Notes under the pieces: model-generated
What the model was told of the DNA's origin: nothing
Seen by the model: only the letters and a program-made list of their open reading frames with translations
The model's database searches: none
Assembly: GCA_031553415.1 (NCBI GenBank)
Contig: JAVBLO010000013.1
Coordinates: forward strand, 70,049-134,048
Direction of reading: 5' to 3'
DNA length: 64,000 bases
Source: JAIRVZ01 sp031553415
GTDB taxonomy: Bacteria; Bacteroidota; Bacteroidia; Bacteroidales; Azobacteroidaceae
Shown: piece after piece, positions 46,699 to 54,527 of the stretch
Layout of the letters: each line of letters opens with the position of its first letter
Numbering within the stretch: the first letter of the stretch is position 1
Position numbers and translations under genes: made by a program

Positions 46699-49600
46699 AA
46701 TTATTTCAGAAAAAATTAGGATCACTCATAACCATAATGTTATTGATTACCGTTGGTTCTCAATATAGCTATGGTATTGAAAATGATGGAAGCCGGTATG
46801 CCTCTGAATCTAAGTTGAATAAAGCAGGTAAATGGGTGAAACTTAAGGTTGAAAATAATGCCATTTACAAGCTGACTTATGAAGACATACAGAAAATGGG
46901 GGTGAATCCTTCCAAGGCTAAAATATTTGGTTATGGGGGCTGGATTCTGGATGAGGATTTTACAACCCCTTATGTTGATGACTTACCTGAAGTTGTTTGC
47001 TGGAAAAGTGGTTCCGGTGATGAACTTAAAGCAGGGGAATATTTACTTTTTTATGGACGGGGGACCGTTAAATGGAGTTATAGTACTTCAAACAAGGAAT
47101 ATGTACACGAAAACAATCCATATTCTACTTATGGCGTTTATTTCCTGACTGATGCTGTTGATGGCAACCTGAAGAAAATGGAAGCATTAAATTCTCCAGT
47201 TTCTGTTTCTACAACATTATCAGCTTTTGAGGATTATGCGTTATATGAAAAAGAAGAGTATTCTATAGCTAAATCTGGCCGGGAACTTTATGGAGATAGC
47301 TTTTCAGGAAAAAATACCCAGATTTTTTCAGTTAAAATCCCGGGAATATTAAAAGGCGATGAAAATGGAAACTCATCTTTCAAAGGTTCTTCTGTTACTT
47401 TGTCTTTTGCTTCAGACCCTGGTGCCAGTACAAAGCTAACTCTTAGTGTAAACAATAGTTCTGACCAATATATTGATTTAATAACCACTACCACTAATTC
47501 ATCTAGCGATACTTATACGAAAGGTATTTCAACAAAGGAAACAGTAGTTTGGAAAAGTGATAAAAACGAAAACACGAAAATCCAGATTGCTCATCCTTGT
47601 GGTGTGAAAATGGCTTATCTTAATTATATTCGCCTGAATATGATGAGAAAGTTGCAATATTATAATACTGCGTATACATTTTTCAGGAGTAGCGAGAATC
47701 TGACTAAGAACATACAGTATGATATACAAAATGCTAACCAAAATCTCCTGGTTTTTGATGTTACAGATAACTATAATATTAAAAAAGTTCAGACAACTTT
47801 TTCTAATAATATATTGAGTTTCAAAATAGTAGGTGGAGAAATAAAAGAATTTGTTCTGGTAGATCCCAATCTGAGTTTTTCAATCCCGCAAGTGTTAGGT
47901 GAAGTGGCAACACAGAATTTGCATGGATTGGGTCAGATTGATATGGCTATCATATCTCCGAAAGCATTTGTTTCTGAAGCGGAAAGATTGGCGGAAAAAC
48001 ATCGTGAATCATCCCGGCAATTGAAAGTTGTTGTAGTAACTCCTGACCAGATATACAATGAATTTTCTTCCGGAGTTCCGGATGCTACAGCATATCGTAG
48101 GTTCATGAAAATGTTTTTTGACAGGGGAACATCAGGAAACGATCGTCCTAAATATTTATTACTGTTTGCTGATGGCATATATGATAACCGGTTTATAGAT
48201 CCTTCGTGTAAATCTCTCAATAAAGATAACTTTTTATTGACTTATCAAACAAAAGAATCCTCTCTCACAACAGATGAATCATGTCCTGCCGATGATTATT
48301 TCGGATTCCTGGATGAAAAAGAAGAAAAAACTTCTGATGGAAGTCTTAGATCCAATGGCGTTAAGAAACTCATGTTGGGGATTGGTCGTTTTCCGATACA
48401 ATCTTTGGCTGCGGCCAAAAGCTCAGTAGATAAACAAATTGCTTATATGGATAACAAGAATCTGGGTATCTGGAAAAATTCAGTTGTATTGCTGGCTGAT
48501 GATTCTGATACAGATTCTCCAGGTTCTTCATTTACATTGCACATGAAGCAGGCGGATAGTATTGCCAATAGTGTTATGCAGAAAAAGTATCCTGAGTATA
48601 TGGTGACAAAAGTATATATGGATGCTTTTAGTCCTGAAAATTCGGGAGGTAAAAAAACATTTGACAATACGGCAAAAAAGAAATTGATGAAATCTTTGAG
48701 TGATGGTTGTTTTGTGCTTAATTATACTGGGCATGGAGGAACAATCGGATTAGCCGACAATATAGTTGCATTGTCGGATATTCCCAAGATGACTTTTAAG
48801 AATCTCCCTTTGTGGATTACAGCTACTTGTGAATATGCATGGTTTGATGCCACTTCATCTTCTATCGGAGAAGAAGTCTTTTTGAGTGAAAAAAGTGCCG
48901 GGATTGCGTTGTTTTCCACTTCCAGAGTTGTATATTCTCCGGAAAATCTTCAGATGAATTTAGCTTTGATGCAAAGTTTGTTTGCAAAGGAAAATGGACT
49001 CAGGCCTGCGTTGGGTGATGTAATGAGAAAAGGCAAAAATATGCTTCCTTCCAGTAATAATTATAAGAATAATAAATTAAAGTATGTTTTACTTGGCGAC
49101 CCTGCATTAGTGTTGAACTATCCGGAGTATGAAATTGAAATAACACAGATAAATGACAAGTGGGTTGATAATAATCCTTTTACATTTCAGGCTTTGGAAA
49201 CTGTTAAAATTTCAGGCTTTGTAAAATATAATGGTAGTAAGGATAATAGTTTTAACGGTATGCTTAATGCCAATATATTCGATGGAATGCAAACTGTAGA
49301 AACTGTGACAACAAATACCAGTGATAGCAGTAATCCCAAAGATAAACATTCTTATTTTACGGATTATCCTATCAGGATATCTTCAACTTATGGAAAGGTT
49401 GAAAATGGTGACTTTGAATTTACTTTCTCTGTAATGAGGGATATAACTGATTCTCAGAATTTTGGGAAAATAAATTTGTATGCTTATTCTTATAATGTTA
49501 ACGGTCGTGAGGCTAATGGCTCTTTTCTGGATTATTATATTCAAGGTACGGATGATGATGCAGATATAAGTGATGAAACAGGTCCTGTTGTAAAAAATAT

Positions 49601-50243
49601 TTATTTGAACGATTCAACATTTAAATCTGGCGATGTTGTTAATGAGAAGCCTTATTTTGTAGCTAAAGTAAGAGATGAAAAATATGGTATAAATATATCA
49701 GGAGCAGCAGCAGGTCACGATATACAGATTGTGATAGACAACTCTCCTTCAGCAACTTATTCGCTGAATGATTATTATAAAGCTTCTGAGAATGAAAAAA
49801 ATACAGGAACTATTGCTTATTCAGTTCCAGAATTAACAGAGGGCGAACATACCTTGAGATTCCAGGTTTGGAATAACATGAATAACGTAACAATAGAAAC
49901 ATTTAATTTTTCAGTTAGAAAAGGACTTCAGCCTAAGATGTCAGACCTGATTGCTTCTGTAAATCCTGCGAGAATTGGTACGGGAACCAAATTTGCGTTT
50001 ACACATGATAGGCCTGAAACACTTATTGAAGTAAATATGTCTGTGTATGATTTATCCGGTAAAAAGGTATGGAGTCATAAGGAAACAGGTTCTTCGGAAT
50101 CTTCGTATGAAGTTCCATGGGATTTAATAGGAAGTAATGGAGGTTATGTTCAACCGGGCGTATACATCTATAGTGCTGCTGTTAAAACTGAGGGAGGAAC
50201 AGAAACTACTCAATCGAAGAAATTAATTGTTCTTGGGCAATAA
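46695..50243 (+). CDS. PorU-like T9SS sortase, second copy
   Basis: 1182 residues, aligned over its full length with the first porU. The C25 catalytic pair is kept: H680 in YTGHGG and C712 in TATCEY. The N-terminal signal segment, the GRGTVKWSYxTSxKEYVHENNPYS block and the C-terminal sorting-like Ig domain are all shared. It differs most in residues about 215-290 and in the C-terminal Ig domains. As it appears intact and is translationally coupled to ispF, it probably makes an active enzyme. It could process a different cargo set or work with another PorV-like shuttle; that is inference. Confidence 0.9.
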   Translation: MKLFQKKLGSLITIMLLITVGSQYSYGIENDGSRYASESKLNKAGKWVKLKVENNAIYKLTYEDIQKMGVNPSKAKIFGYGGWILDEDFTTPYVDDLPEVVCWKSGSGDELKAGEYLLFYGRGTVKWSYSTSNKEYVHENNPYSTYGVYFLTDAVDGNLKKMEALNSPVSVSTTLSAFEDYALYEKEEYSIAKSGRELYGDSFSGKNTQIFSVKIPGILKGDENGNSSFKGSSVTLSFASDPGASTKLTLSVNNSSDQYIDLITTTTNSSSDTYTKGISTKETVVWKSDKNENTKIQIAHPCGVKMAYLNYIRLNMMRKLQYYNTAYTFFRSSENLTKNIQYDIQNANQNLLVFDVTDNYNIKKVQTTFSNNILSFKIVGGEIKEFVLVDPNLSFSIPQVLGEVATQNLHGLGQIDMAIISPKAFVSEAERLAEKHRESSRQLKVVVVTPDQIYNEFSSGVPDATAYRRFMKMFFDRGTSGNDRPKYLLLFADGIYDNRFIDPSCKSLNKDNFLLTYQTKESSLTTDESCPADDYFGFLDEKEEKTSDGSLRSNGVKKLMLGIGRFPIQSLAAAKSSVDKQIAYMDNKNLGIWKNSVVLLADDSDTDSPGSSFTLHMKQADSIANSVMQKKYPEYMVTKVYMDAFSPENSGGKKTFDNTAKKKLMKSLSDGCFVLNYTGHGGTIGLADNIVALSDIPKMTFKNLPLWITATCEYAWFDATSSSIGEEVFLSEKSAGIALFSTSRVVYSPENLQMNLALMQSLFAKENGLRPALGDVMRKGKNMLPSSNNYKNNKLKYVLLGDPALVLNYPEYEIEITQINDKWVDNNPFTFQALETVKISGFVKYNGSKDNSFNGMLNANIFDGMQTVETVTTNTSDSSNPKDKHSYFTDYPIRISSTYGKVENGDFEFTFSVMRDITDSQNFGKINLYAYSYNVNGREANGSFLDYYIQGTDDDADISDETGPVVKNIYLNDSTFKSGDVVNEKPYFVAKVRDEKYGINISGAAAGHDIQIVIDNSPSATYSLNDYYKASENEKNTGTIAYSVPELTEGEHTLRFQVWNNMNNVTIETFNFSVRKGLQPKMSDLIASVNPARIGTGTKFAFTHDRPETLIEVNMSVYDLSGKKVWSHKETGSSESSYEVPWDLIGSNGGYVQPGVYIYSAAVKTEGGTETTQSKKLIVLGQ

Positions 50244-50246
50244 GTT

Positions 50247-50320
50247 AATGTGCCAATAAATTAATATGCCAATATATGCTTACGCATTATACAATTGGCA
50301 TATTAATTTATTGGCACATT
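50247..50320. repeat. Perfect 27-bp inverted repeat (TGCCAAT words) between convergent genes
   Basis: The arms 50247-50273 and 50294-50320 are exact reverse complements; the loop is 20 bases. The arm is built from the words GTGCCAAT and ATGCCAAT. It fills the gap between the second porU (stop 50243) and prephenate dehydrogenase (stop 50320-50322), so the RNA hairpin could act on both transcripts. Confidence 0.9.
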
Positions 50321-51093
50321 TATTCTATATTTTTCCTGACTTTACTCAGAAATTCTTTCATGGCATCGGAATCTTTTGATTCGATGATTTTAAGCAAATG
50401 AGCCAACTCTTTTCTGATTTGTTCTACTTGTCCGGAAGTATAAGGATTAAACAAAATCTCAGTTAATAAATAATCATCTTCCGATAATAGACCTTGTGCA
50501 ATATTCATGTGTTTTTTGAATGTGGTTCCCGGCGCTTCCTGATGTTTCATGACAGAAGCAAAAACCAATGTTGAGGCAAAAGGAATAGATAAGGAATAAG
50601 CTATTGTTTCATCGTGTTCTTCAAATGTATATTCAAAAATATGGAGCTTCAGTGAATTATACAGATCTTTGAAAAACACTTTCCCCATGTGGCTTGATTC
50701 TGATATGATAATAGCGTTTTGTGCAGACAAGTCGCTTAGGTTGGCGAATGTTGGCCCGAACATGGGGTGGGTCGAGACAAAAGGATGTCCGGCTTCTTTG
50801 TAAAATTCTTTTATTCCGGTTTTAACAGAGGCAATATCCGACAAAATACAGTTTTCAGGAAGGTAAGGCAGCACAGTTTTAAAAGCATTAATTGTGTGTT
50901 TTACTGTAGCAGCATTAATCAATATTTCCGGCTTGAAATCTACGATTTCTTTTGGTTCACTCATTCGTACACAGTTGTAAGTGAAACGTAACCGTTGAGG
51001 ATCCGGGTCAAAAATAGCAATCTCGTGTTCGAAACTTAAAACATCAGCAAAAAAGGAGCCCATTTTCCCGGCTCCGAGTATAGTTATACGCAT
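50320..51093 (-). CDS. tyrA: Prephenate dehydrogenase
   Basis: 257 residues. The NAD(P) site is ITILGAGKMGSFFADVL at the N-terminus. Family blocks SDIASVKTGI and HPFVSTHPMFGPTFANL follow, with a helical C-terminal domain. It converts prephenate to 4-hydroxyphenylpyruvate for tyrosine. It is the last gene of the Phe/Tyr operon, 21 bases after the DAHP synthase gene, and its stop touches the right arm of an inverted repeat. Confidence 0.94.
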   Translation of the reverse strand: MRITILGAGKMGSFFADVLSFEHEIAIFDPDPQRLRFTYNCVRMSEPKEIVDFKPEILINAATVKHTINAFKTVLPYLPENCILSDIASVKTGIKEFYKEAGHPFVSTHPMFGPTFANLSDLSAQNAIIISESSHMGKVFFKDLYNSLKLHIFEYTFEEHDETIAYSLSIPFASTLVFASVMKHQEAPGTTFKKHMNIAQGLLSEDDYLLTEILFNPYTSGQVEQIRKELAHLLKIIESKDSDAMKEFLSKVRKNIE

Positions 51094-51114
51094 AATTTCA
51101 TTCTTTTGTTTTCT

Positions 51115-52176
51115 TTATTTATTAAGCACTTCAACCTGTTGTCTTATAGATTCTTCGTGAATAGCTTCCAAAATGGTTTTCATAAAATCGCCATCCATTC
51201 CCATAGATTGTGCCGTAGCAATACGTTTTAACAAAATTTCATCGTAGCGACCGGTTTGAAGAATTGGCATGTTATGTTCCTTTTTATATTGACCTATTTC
51301 TTGTGAAACACGCATCCGTTTAGCTAAAATTTCAAGTAATTGGTTGTCGATTTCATCGATCTGATGACGTAGTTCTGTCAAATTTTCTGTAGTCTGTTTT
51401 GTATCTCTCACTACTAATAAGTTTAAAACGTATGATAAAACATCGGGAGTTAATTGTTGCTCTTTATCACTCCAGGCTTTGTCTGGATCGCAATGTGATT
51501 CAATGATTAAACCATCGTAGTTCAAGTCCATAGCTTGTTGGCAAAGCGGAGCAATCAGTTCTCGTTTTCCTCCGATATGGCTGGGATCACAAATCAAAGG
51601 CAGATTGGGAATTCGTCTTTTAAGTTCAATTGGAATATGCCATTGTGGTAAGTTACGGTACATTTTTTTATCGTAAGAACTGAATCCGCGATGAATAGCT
51701 CCGATCTTTTTGATGCCGGCATTGTATATCCGTTCAATAGCTCCAATCCAGAGTTCCAAGTCAGGATTTACAGGGTTTTTGATAAGCACAGGGATATTAA
51801 CACCTTGCAGTGCATCCGCAATTTCCTGCATAGCAAACGGGTTAGCGGTTGTTCTGGCGCCAATCCAAATCATGTCCATTCCATATTTTAGTGCTTCAAA
51901 AACATGTTTATGTGTGGCTACTTCAGTTGCAACATACATGCTGGTTTCTTTCTTGACATTTTGTAACCAGACTAAACCTTGAGTACCTACACCTTCAAAG
52001 CCTCCGGGTTTAGTCCGTGGTTTCCATATTCCTGCACGGAATATTCTGATATCCTTTTCTGCTAATTCTTTAGCTGTTTGCATCACTTGTTCTTCTGTTT
52101 CTGCACTGCAAGGTCCGGCAATGACAAGCGGACGTTTAGGTTCTATACCAGGTAATAAAATTGATTCTAATTCCAT
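51115..52176 (-). CDS. Bifunctional DAHP synthase / chorismate mutase
   Basis: 353 residues. The N-terminal DAHP synthase barrel (about 1-262) has PLVIAGPCSAETEEQV, FRAGIWKPRTKPGGFEG, IGARTTANPFAMQEIA, AIHRGFSS and LICDPSHIGGKRELI. The C-terminal chorismate mutase (about 265-350) has LRHQIDEIDNQLLEILAKRM, an AroQ type. It performs the first step of the shikimate route and the step from chorismate to prephenate, so the mutase may also serve as the feedback sensor. It is the third gene of the operon. Confidence 0.95.
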   Translation of the reverse strand: MELESILLPGIEPKRPLVIAGPCSAETEEQVMQTAKELAEKDIRIFRAGIWKPRTKPGGFEGVGTQGLVWLQNVKKETSMYVATEVATHKHVFEALKYGMDMIWIGARTTANPFAMQEIADALQGVNIPVLIKNPVNPDLELWIGAIERIYNAGIKKIGAIHRGFSSYDKKMYRNLPQWHIPIELKRRIPNLPLICDPSHIGGKRELIAPLCQQAMDLNYDGLIIESHCDPDKAWSDKEQQLTPDVLSYVLNLLVVRDTKQTTENLTELRHQIDEIDNQLLEILAKRMRVSQEIGQYKKEHNMPILQTGRYDEILLKRIATAQSMGMDGDFMKTILEAIHEESIRQQVEVLNK

Positions 52177-52190
52177 GATTCTAATTATTT

Positions 52191-52279
52191 AATGTGCCAA
52201 TTATTCAATATGCCAATGTGCTAATAAAATGTGTGCATAAGTCAATTAGCATATTGGCATATTGGCACATTGGCATATT
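52191..52279. repeat. Imperfect inverted repeat of TGCCAAT words overlapping the aminotransferase stop
   Basis: The left arm (52191-52225) and right arm (52244-52279) are imperfect reverse complements made of TGCCAAT, TGTGCCAAT and TGTGCTAAT words. The right arm runs through the stop codon (52246-52248) and codes for the last about 10 residues of the aminotransferase. It belongs to the same word family as the repeat at 50247-50320. Confidence 0.82.
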
Positions 52280-53424
52280 CTTTTTAATGCTTCTTGTAAT
52301 AATTCTTCTTTGCAACAAAGAGAGATACGTATGTAGCGTTCCCCATTACTGCCAAAAATAAAACCGGGAGTCAGGAAAACATTGGCTTCATATAATATCT
52401 TATCAGCCAGTTGTTCACTACCTGAATATTTTGCTGGGATTTTTCCCCACAAAAACATTCCTGATTGTTTGGGGTCAAATGTACAACCCAGAAATTCTAT
52501 TATTTGTTCAGCAATTTTGCGTCTTTTACGATAAATATCATTCATTTGACGGTGAAATTCCGGCTGTGCTTGCAGAGCTTTTACAGCTGCCAGCATCATT
52601 GGTTTGAATTGTCCACTGTCGATATTGCTTTTTACTTTCAATACCCATTCTATGAATTGGGCGTTGGAGGCTAACATTGCCATTCTCCATCCCGGCATAT
52701 TGTGTGACTTACTCATCGAGTTTAGTTCGATACAAATATCTTTGGCTCCTTCGATATTGAGAATACTCAATGGCTTGTCATTCAATATAAAACTATATGG
52801 ATTATCGTTGCAAATAACGATGCTATGGCGTTTGCCGAAATCAACTAATTGTTGGTATAATTCAATAGTTGCAGGTGCTCCTGTCGGCATATTCGGATAA
52901 TTAGTCCACATCAATTTCACATCCGATAAATCCATTTTTTCCAGTACCTTGAAATCAGGCTGCCAATTGTTGTTTTCGTCTAAACCATAAGGAATAATTT
53001 TTGCTCCAACCAGATTACTGACTGAAGTATAAGTCGGATAGCCGGGATTAGGAACCAGAACTTTATCTCCCGAATTCAGAAATGCCATGGAAATATGAAG
53101 GATGCCTTCTTTGGAGCCGATCAAAGGTTGTATTTCGTTTTTCTGATTTAGTTCCACATGATACCATTGTTTATACCAATCGGCAAAGGCCTTACGCAAC
53201 TCTGGAATACCCACATATGGTTGATAACCATGTGCATCAGGCTTTTGAATTTCTTCGCAGAAAGTATTGATAGCTTCTTTTGAAGGAGGTAAATCAGGAC
53301 TTCCAACTCCTAAATTGATTACGTTTTTTCCGGAGGCATTCATTTCTGCAACTTCTTTCAGTTTTTTGGAGAAGTAGTATTCGTTTACTTTATTGAGCCT
53401 TTCGGCAGGAGATATTTTTGTCAT
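52246..53424 (-). CDS. Class I/II pyridoxal phosphate aminotransferase, probably aromatic
   Basis: 392 residues. Fold type I blocks: NLGVGSPDLPPS, HGYQPYVGIPELRKAF, VPNPGYPTY, NDNPYSF, and the cofactor lysine K239 in NSMSKSHNMPGWRM. By position between prephenate dehydratase and DAHP synthase it should convert phenylpyruvate and 4-hydroxyphenylpyruvate to phenylalanine and tyrosine. The C-terminal residues ICQCANMPIC are encoded by the repeat at 52191-52279 and are unlikely to be ancestral. An LL-diaminopimelate-type substrate is an alternative on family grounds. Confidence 0.93.
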   Translation of the reverse strand: MTKISPAERLNKVNEYYFSKKLKEVAEMNASGKNVINLGVGSPDLPPSKEAINTFCEEIQKPDAHGYQPYVGIPELRKAFADWYKQWYHVELNQKNEIQPLIGSKEGILHISMAFLNSGDKVLVPNPGYPTYTSVSNLVGAKIIPYGLDENNNWQPDFKVLEKMDLSDVKLMWTNYPNMPTGAPATIELYQQLVDFGKRHSIVICNDNPYSFILNDKPLSILNIEGAKDICIELNSMSKSHNMPGWRMAMLASNAQFIEWVLKVKSNIDSGQFKPMMLAAVKALQAQPEFHRQMNDIYRKRRKIAEQIIEFLGCTFDPKQSGMFLWGKIPAKYSGSEQLADKILYEANVFLTPGFIFGSNGERYIRISLCCKEELLQEALKRICQCANMPIC

Positions 53425-53445
53425 AACTAATTAAAAAATTATAAA

Positions 53446-53463
53446 TTAAGAGTTAACTCTTAA
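53446..53463. repeat. 18-bp perfect palindrome at the pheA stop codon
   Basis: TTAAGAGTTAACTCTTAA reads the same on both strands and includes the pheA stop (53453-53455). It encodes the last residues VKS of PheA. The word AAGAGTTAA recurs in the repeat at 62104-62183. Confidence 0.8.
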
Positions 53464-54301
53464 CTATAGATTGTTCTGTGTATTCCCCCAAGATCTTAAA
53501 TCCTTTTGTCAGAGGTAAAACAGCATCTAATGCTTGTTTGTAACGCATATAATTGTTAAATGTCACATCAACATAAAACAGATATTCCCATTCCCGGCCA
53601 ATAATAGGAAGAGATTGTATTTTAGTAAGATTGATATCATAGAAAGAAAGTATAGTCAGCACTTTTGACAGGCTTCCTTCTGTATGAGGTAATGTGAAAA
53701 CAACAGATGATTTATTTGGAGTAGAATCTTCGAGTATTTCGTCTGCAATCCAACGATTGGCTAAAATAAGAAAACGGGTGAAATTCCGTTTATTGGTTTC
53801 AATACCTTCTGCAAGGATATCCAAACCATAAAGTTCAGCTGCATATTTACTGCAAATTGCTGCTGTTCCTTTCAATTGTTTTTGAGATATATTTGCAGCG
53901 CTCCAGGCCGTATCTTCTTTTTCAACTACTATTAAATTGGGTAAGGTATCTAAAAAATCGCGACATTGCATCAGGGCGATAGGATGGGAGTTAATTTCTT
54001 TAATATCATGAATATTTTGTCCGGGAAGGGCCGCCAAGCAGTGGGAAATTCTTATTTTTTCTTCTCCAATCACTACCAGATCGCTCTCACGAATGAGTTC
54101 ATGATTTTGTAGTAAACTTCCGGCAATAGTGTTTTCGATAGCCATGATACCGAAAATATTTGAATCTTTCTTCAGGGCGCTTATTACGTCCCGAAATTGA
54201 TTACAGGGTAAAATTTTAATGCCATCTTCTGTTTGGAAATACTTTCTTGCTGCGATATCGTGATATGCGCCTTCAATTCCTTGTATTGCTATTGTTTTCA
54301 T
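53453..54301 (-). CDS. pheA: Prephenate dehydratase with ACT domain
   Basis: 282 residues. The N-terminal dehydratase domain (about 1-180) has GIEGAYHDIAARKYF, IMAIENTIAGSLLQNH and NFTRFLILANR with the catalytic Thr-Arg-Phe. The C-terminal ACT domain (about 195-275) has SLSKVLTILSFYDINLTKIQSLPIIGREWEYLFYVDV and would bind phenylalanine for feedback inhibition. It forms phenylpyruvate and is the first structural gene of the Phe/Tyr operon. The ATG lies 6 bases after the U-tract of an intrinsic terminator preceded by a Phe/Tyr leader peptide, so expression is very probably controlled by attenuation. Confidence 0.96.
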   Translation of the reverse strand: MKTIAIQGIEGAYHDIAARKYFQTEDGIKILPCNQFRDVISALKKDSNIFGIMAIENTIAGSLLQNHELIRESDLVVIGEEKIRISHCLAALPGQNIHDIKEINSHPIALMQCRDFLDTLPNLIVVEKEDTAWSAANISQKQLKGTAAICSKYAAELYGLDILAEGIETNKRNFTRFLILANRWIADEILEDSTPNKSSVVFTLPHTEGSLSKVLTILSFYDINLTKIQSLPIIGREWEYLFYVDVTFNNYMRYKQALDAVLPLTKGFKILGEYTEQSIVKS

Positions 54302-54307
54302 AATTTC

Positions 54308-54344
54308 AAAAAAAAAAATCCTGTCGTGTTTTTCGACAGGATTT
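54308..54344 (-). terminator. Attenuator terminator ahead of pheA
   Basis: On the minus strand an 11-bp stem AAATCCTGTCG / CGACAGGATTT with a 7-base loop AAAAACA ends in 11 consecutive T. It is placed between the leader peptide and the pheA ATG, with only 6 bases left before the start codon. A terminator in front of a gene without any gene before it in the transcript is expected only in an attenuator. Confidence 0.9.
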
Positions 54345-54410
54345 CATATATCTTATTTTGTACGTTTTTATTATTCTCCGGGTGTTTTTACTTACATACA
54401 AAATCCTGTC
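54335..54410 (-). promoter_or_regulatory. Antiterminator pairing of the pheA leader RNA
   Basis: Leader segment 2 (54410-54394, GACAGGATTTTGTATGT) can pair with segment 3 (54351-54335, ATATATGAAATCCTGTC) over 17 continuous base pairs including three G-U pairs. Segment 3 also forms the 5' arm of the terminator, so the two structures exclude each other. A competing upstream pair, TTACATATTCCT (54452-54441) with AGGATTTTGTATGTAA (54407-54392), supplies the 1:2 protection hairpin. Confidence 0.85.
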
Positions 54411-54468
54411 TTACTTGTCTGCTAAAGTAAAAGTAAAAATAGGAATATGTAAAATAAAACTTGTTCAT
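54388..54468 (-). CDS. Phe/Tyr-rich leader peptide of the aromatic amino acid operon
   Basis: 26 codons from ATG at 54468 to TAA at 54388-54390. The peptide begins MNKFYFTYSYFYFYF and then SRQVRQDFVCK. Eleven of residues 4-23 are Phe or Tyr (six Phe, five Tyr), mostly alternating. The preceding bases CAACAAAAAGAAAGT are A-rich as expected for translation starts in this phylum. A ribosome stalled on the Phe/Tyr run leaves segment 2 free, giving antitermination; one that reaches the stop codon covers segment 2, giving termination. The codons of segment 2 (RQDFVC) lie inside the peptide. The peptide itself needs no function beyond its translation. Confidence 0.88.
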   Translation of the reverse strand: MNKFYFTYSYFYFYFSRQVRQDFVCK

Positions 54469-54495
54469 ACTTTCTTTTTGTTGTAAAAGGTGATG

Positions 54496-54525
54496 CAAAT
54501 GTAATACTTTTTTTTATTCTGCAAA
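54496..54525 (-). promoter_or_regulatory. Promoter of the Phe/Tyr operon
   Basis: On the minus strand TTTG (54525-54522) and TACATTTG (54503-54496) are separated by 18 bases, close to the 19-21 base consensus spacing. The -7 box ends 27 bases before the leader peptide ATG. The element lies directly behind the ABC-F stop codon. Confidence 0.6.
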
Positions 54526-54527
54526 TA

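Noticed and set aside
52177..52245. Second attenuator before the DAHP synthase gene
   Set aside because: The hairpin there is a TGCCAAT word repeat without a U-tract and without a leader peptide rich in aromatic codons.
54233..54430. Plus-strand open frame over the pheA leader
   Set aside because: It is antisense to the leader and terminator; its C-terminal part has no domain and the minus-strand reading explains every conserved element.
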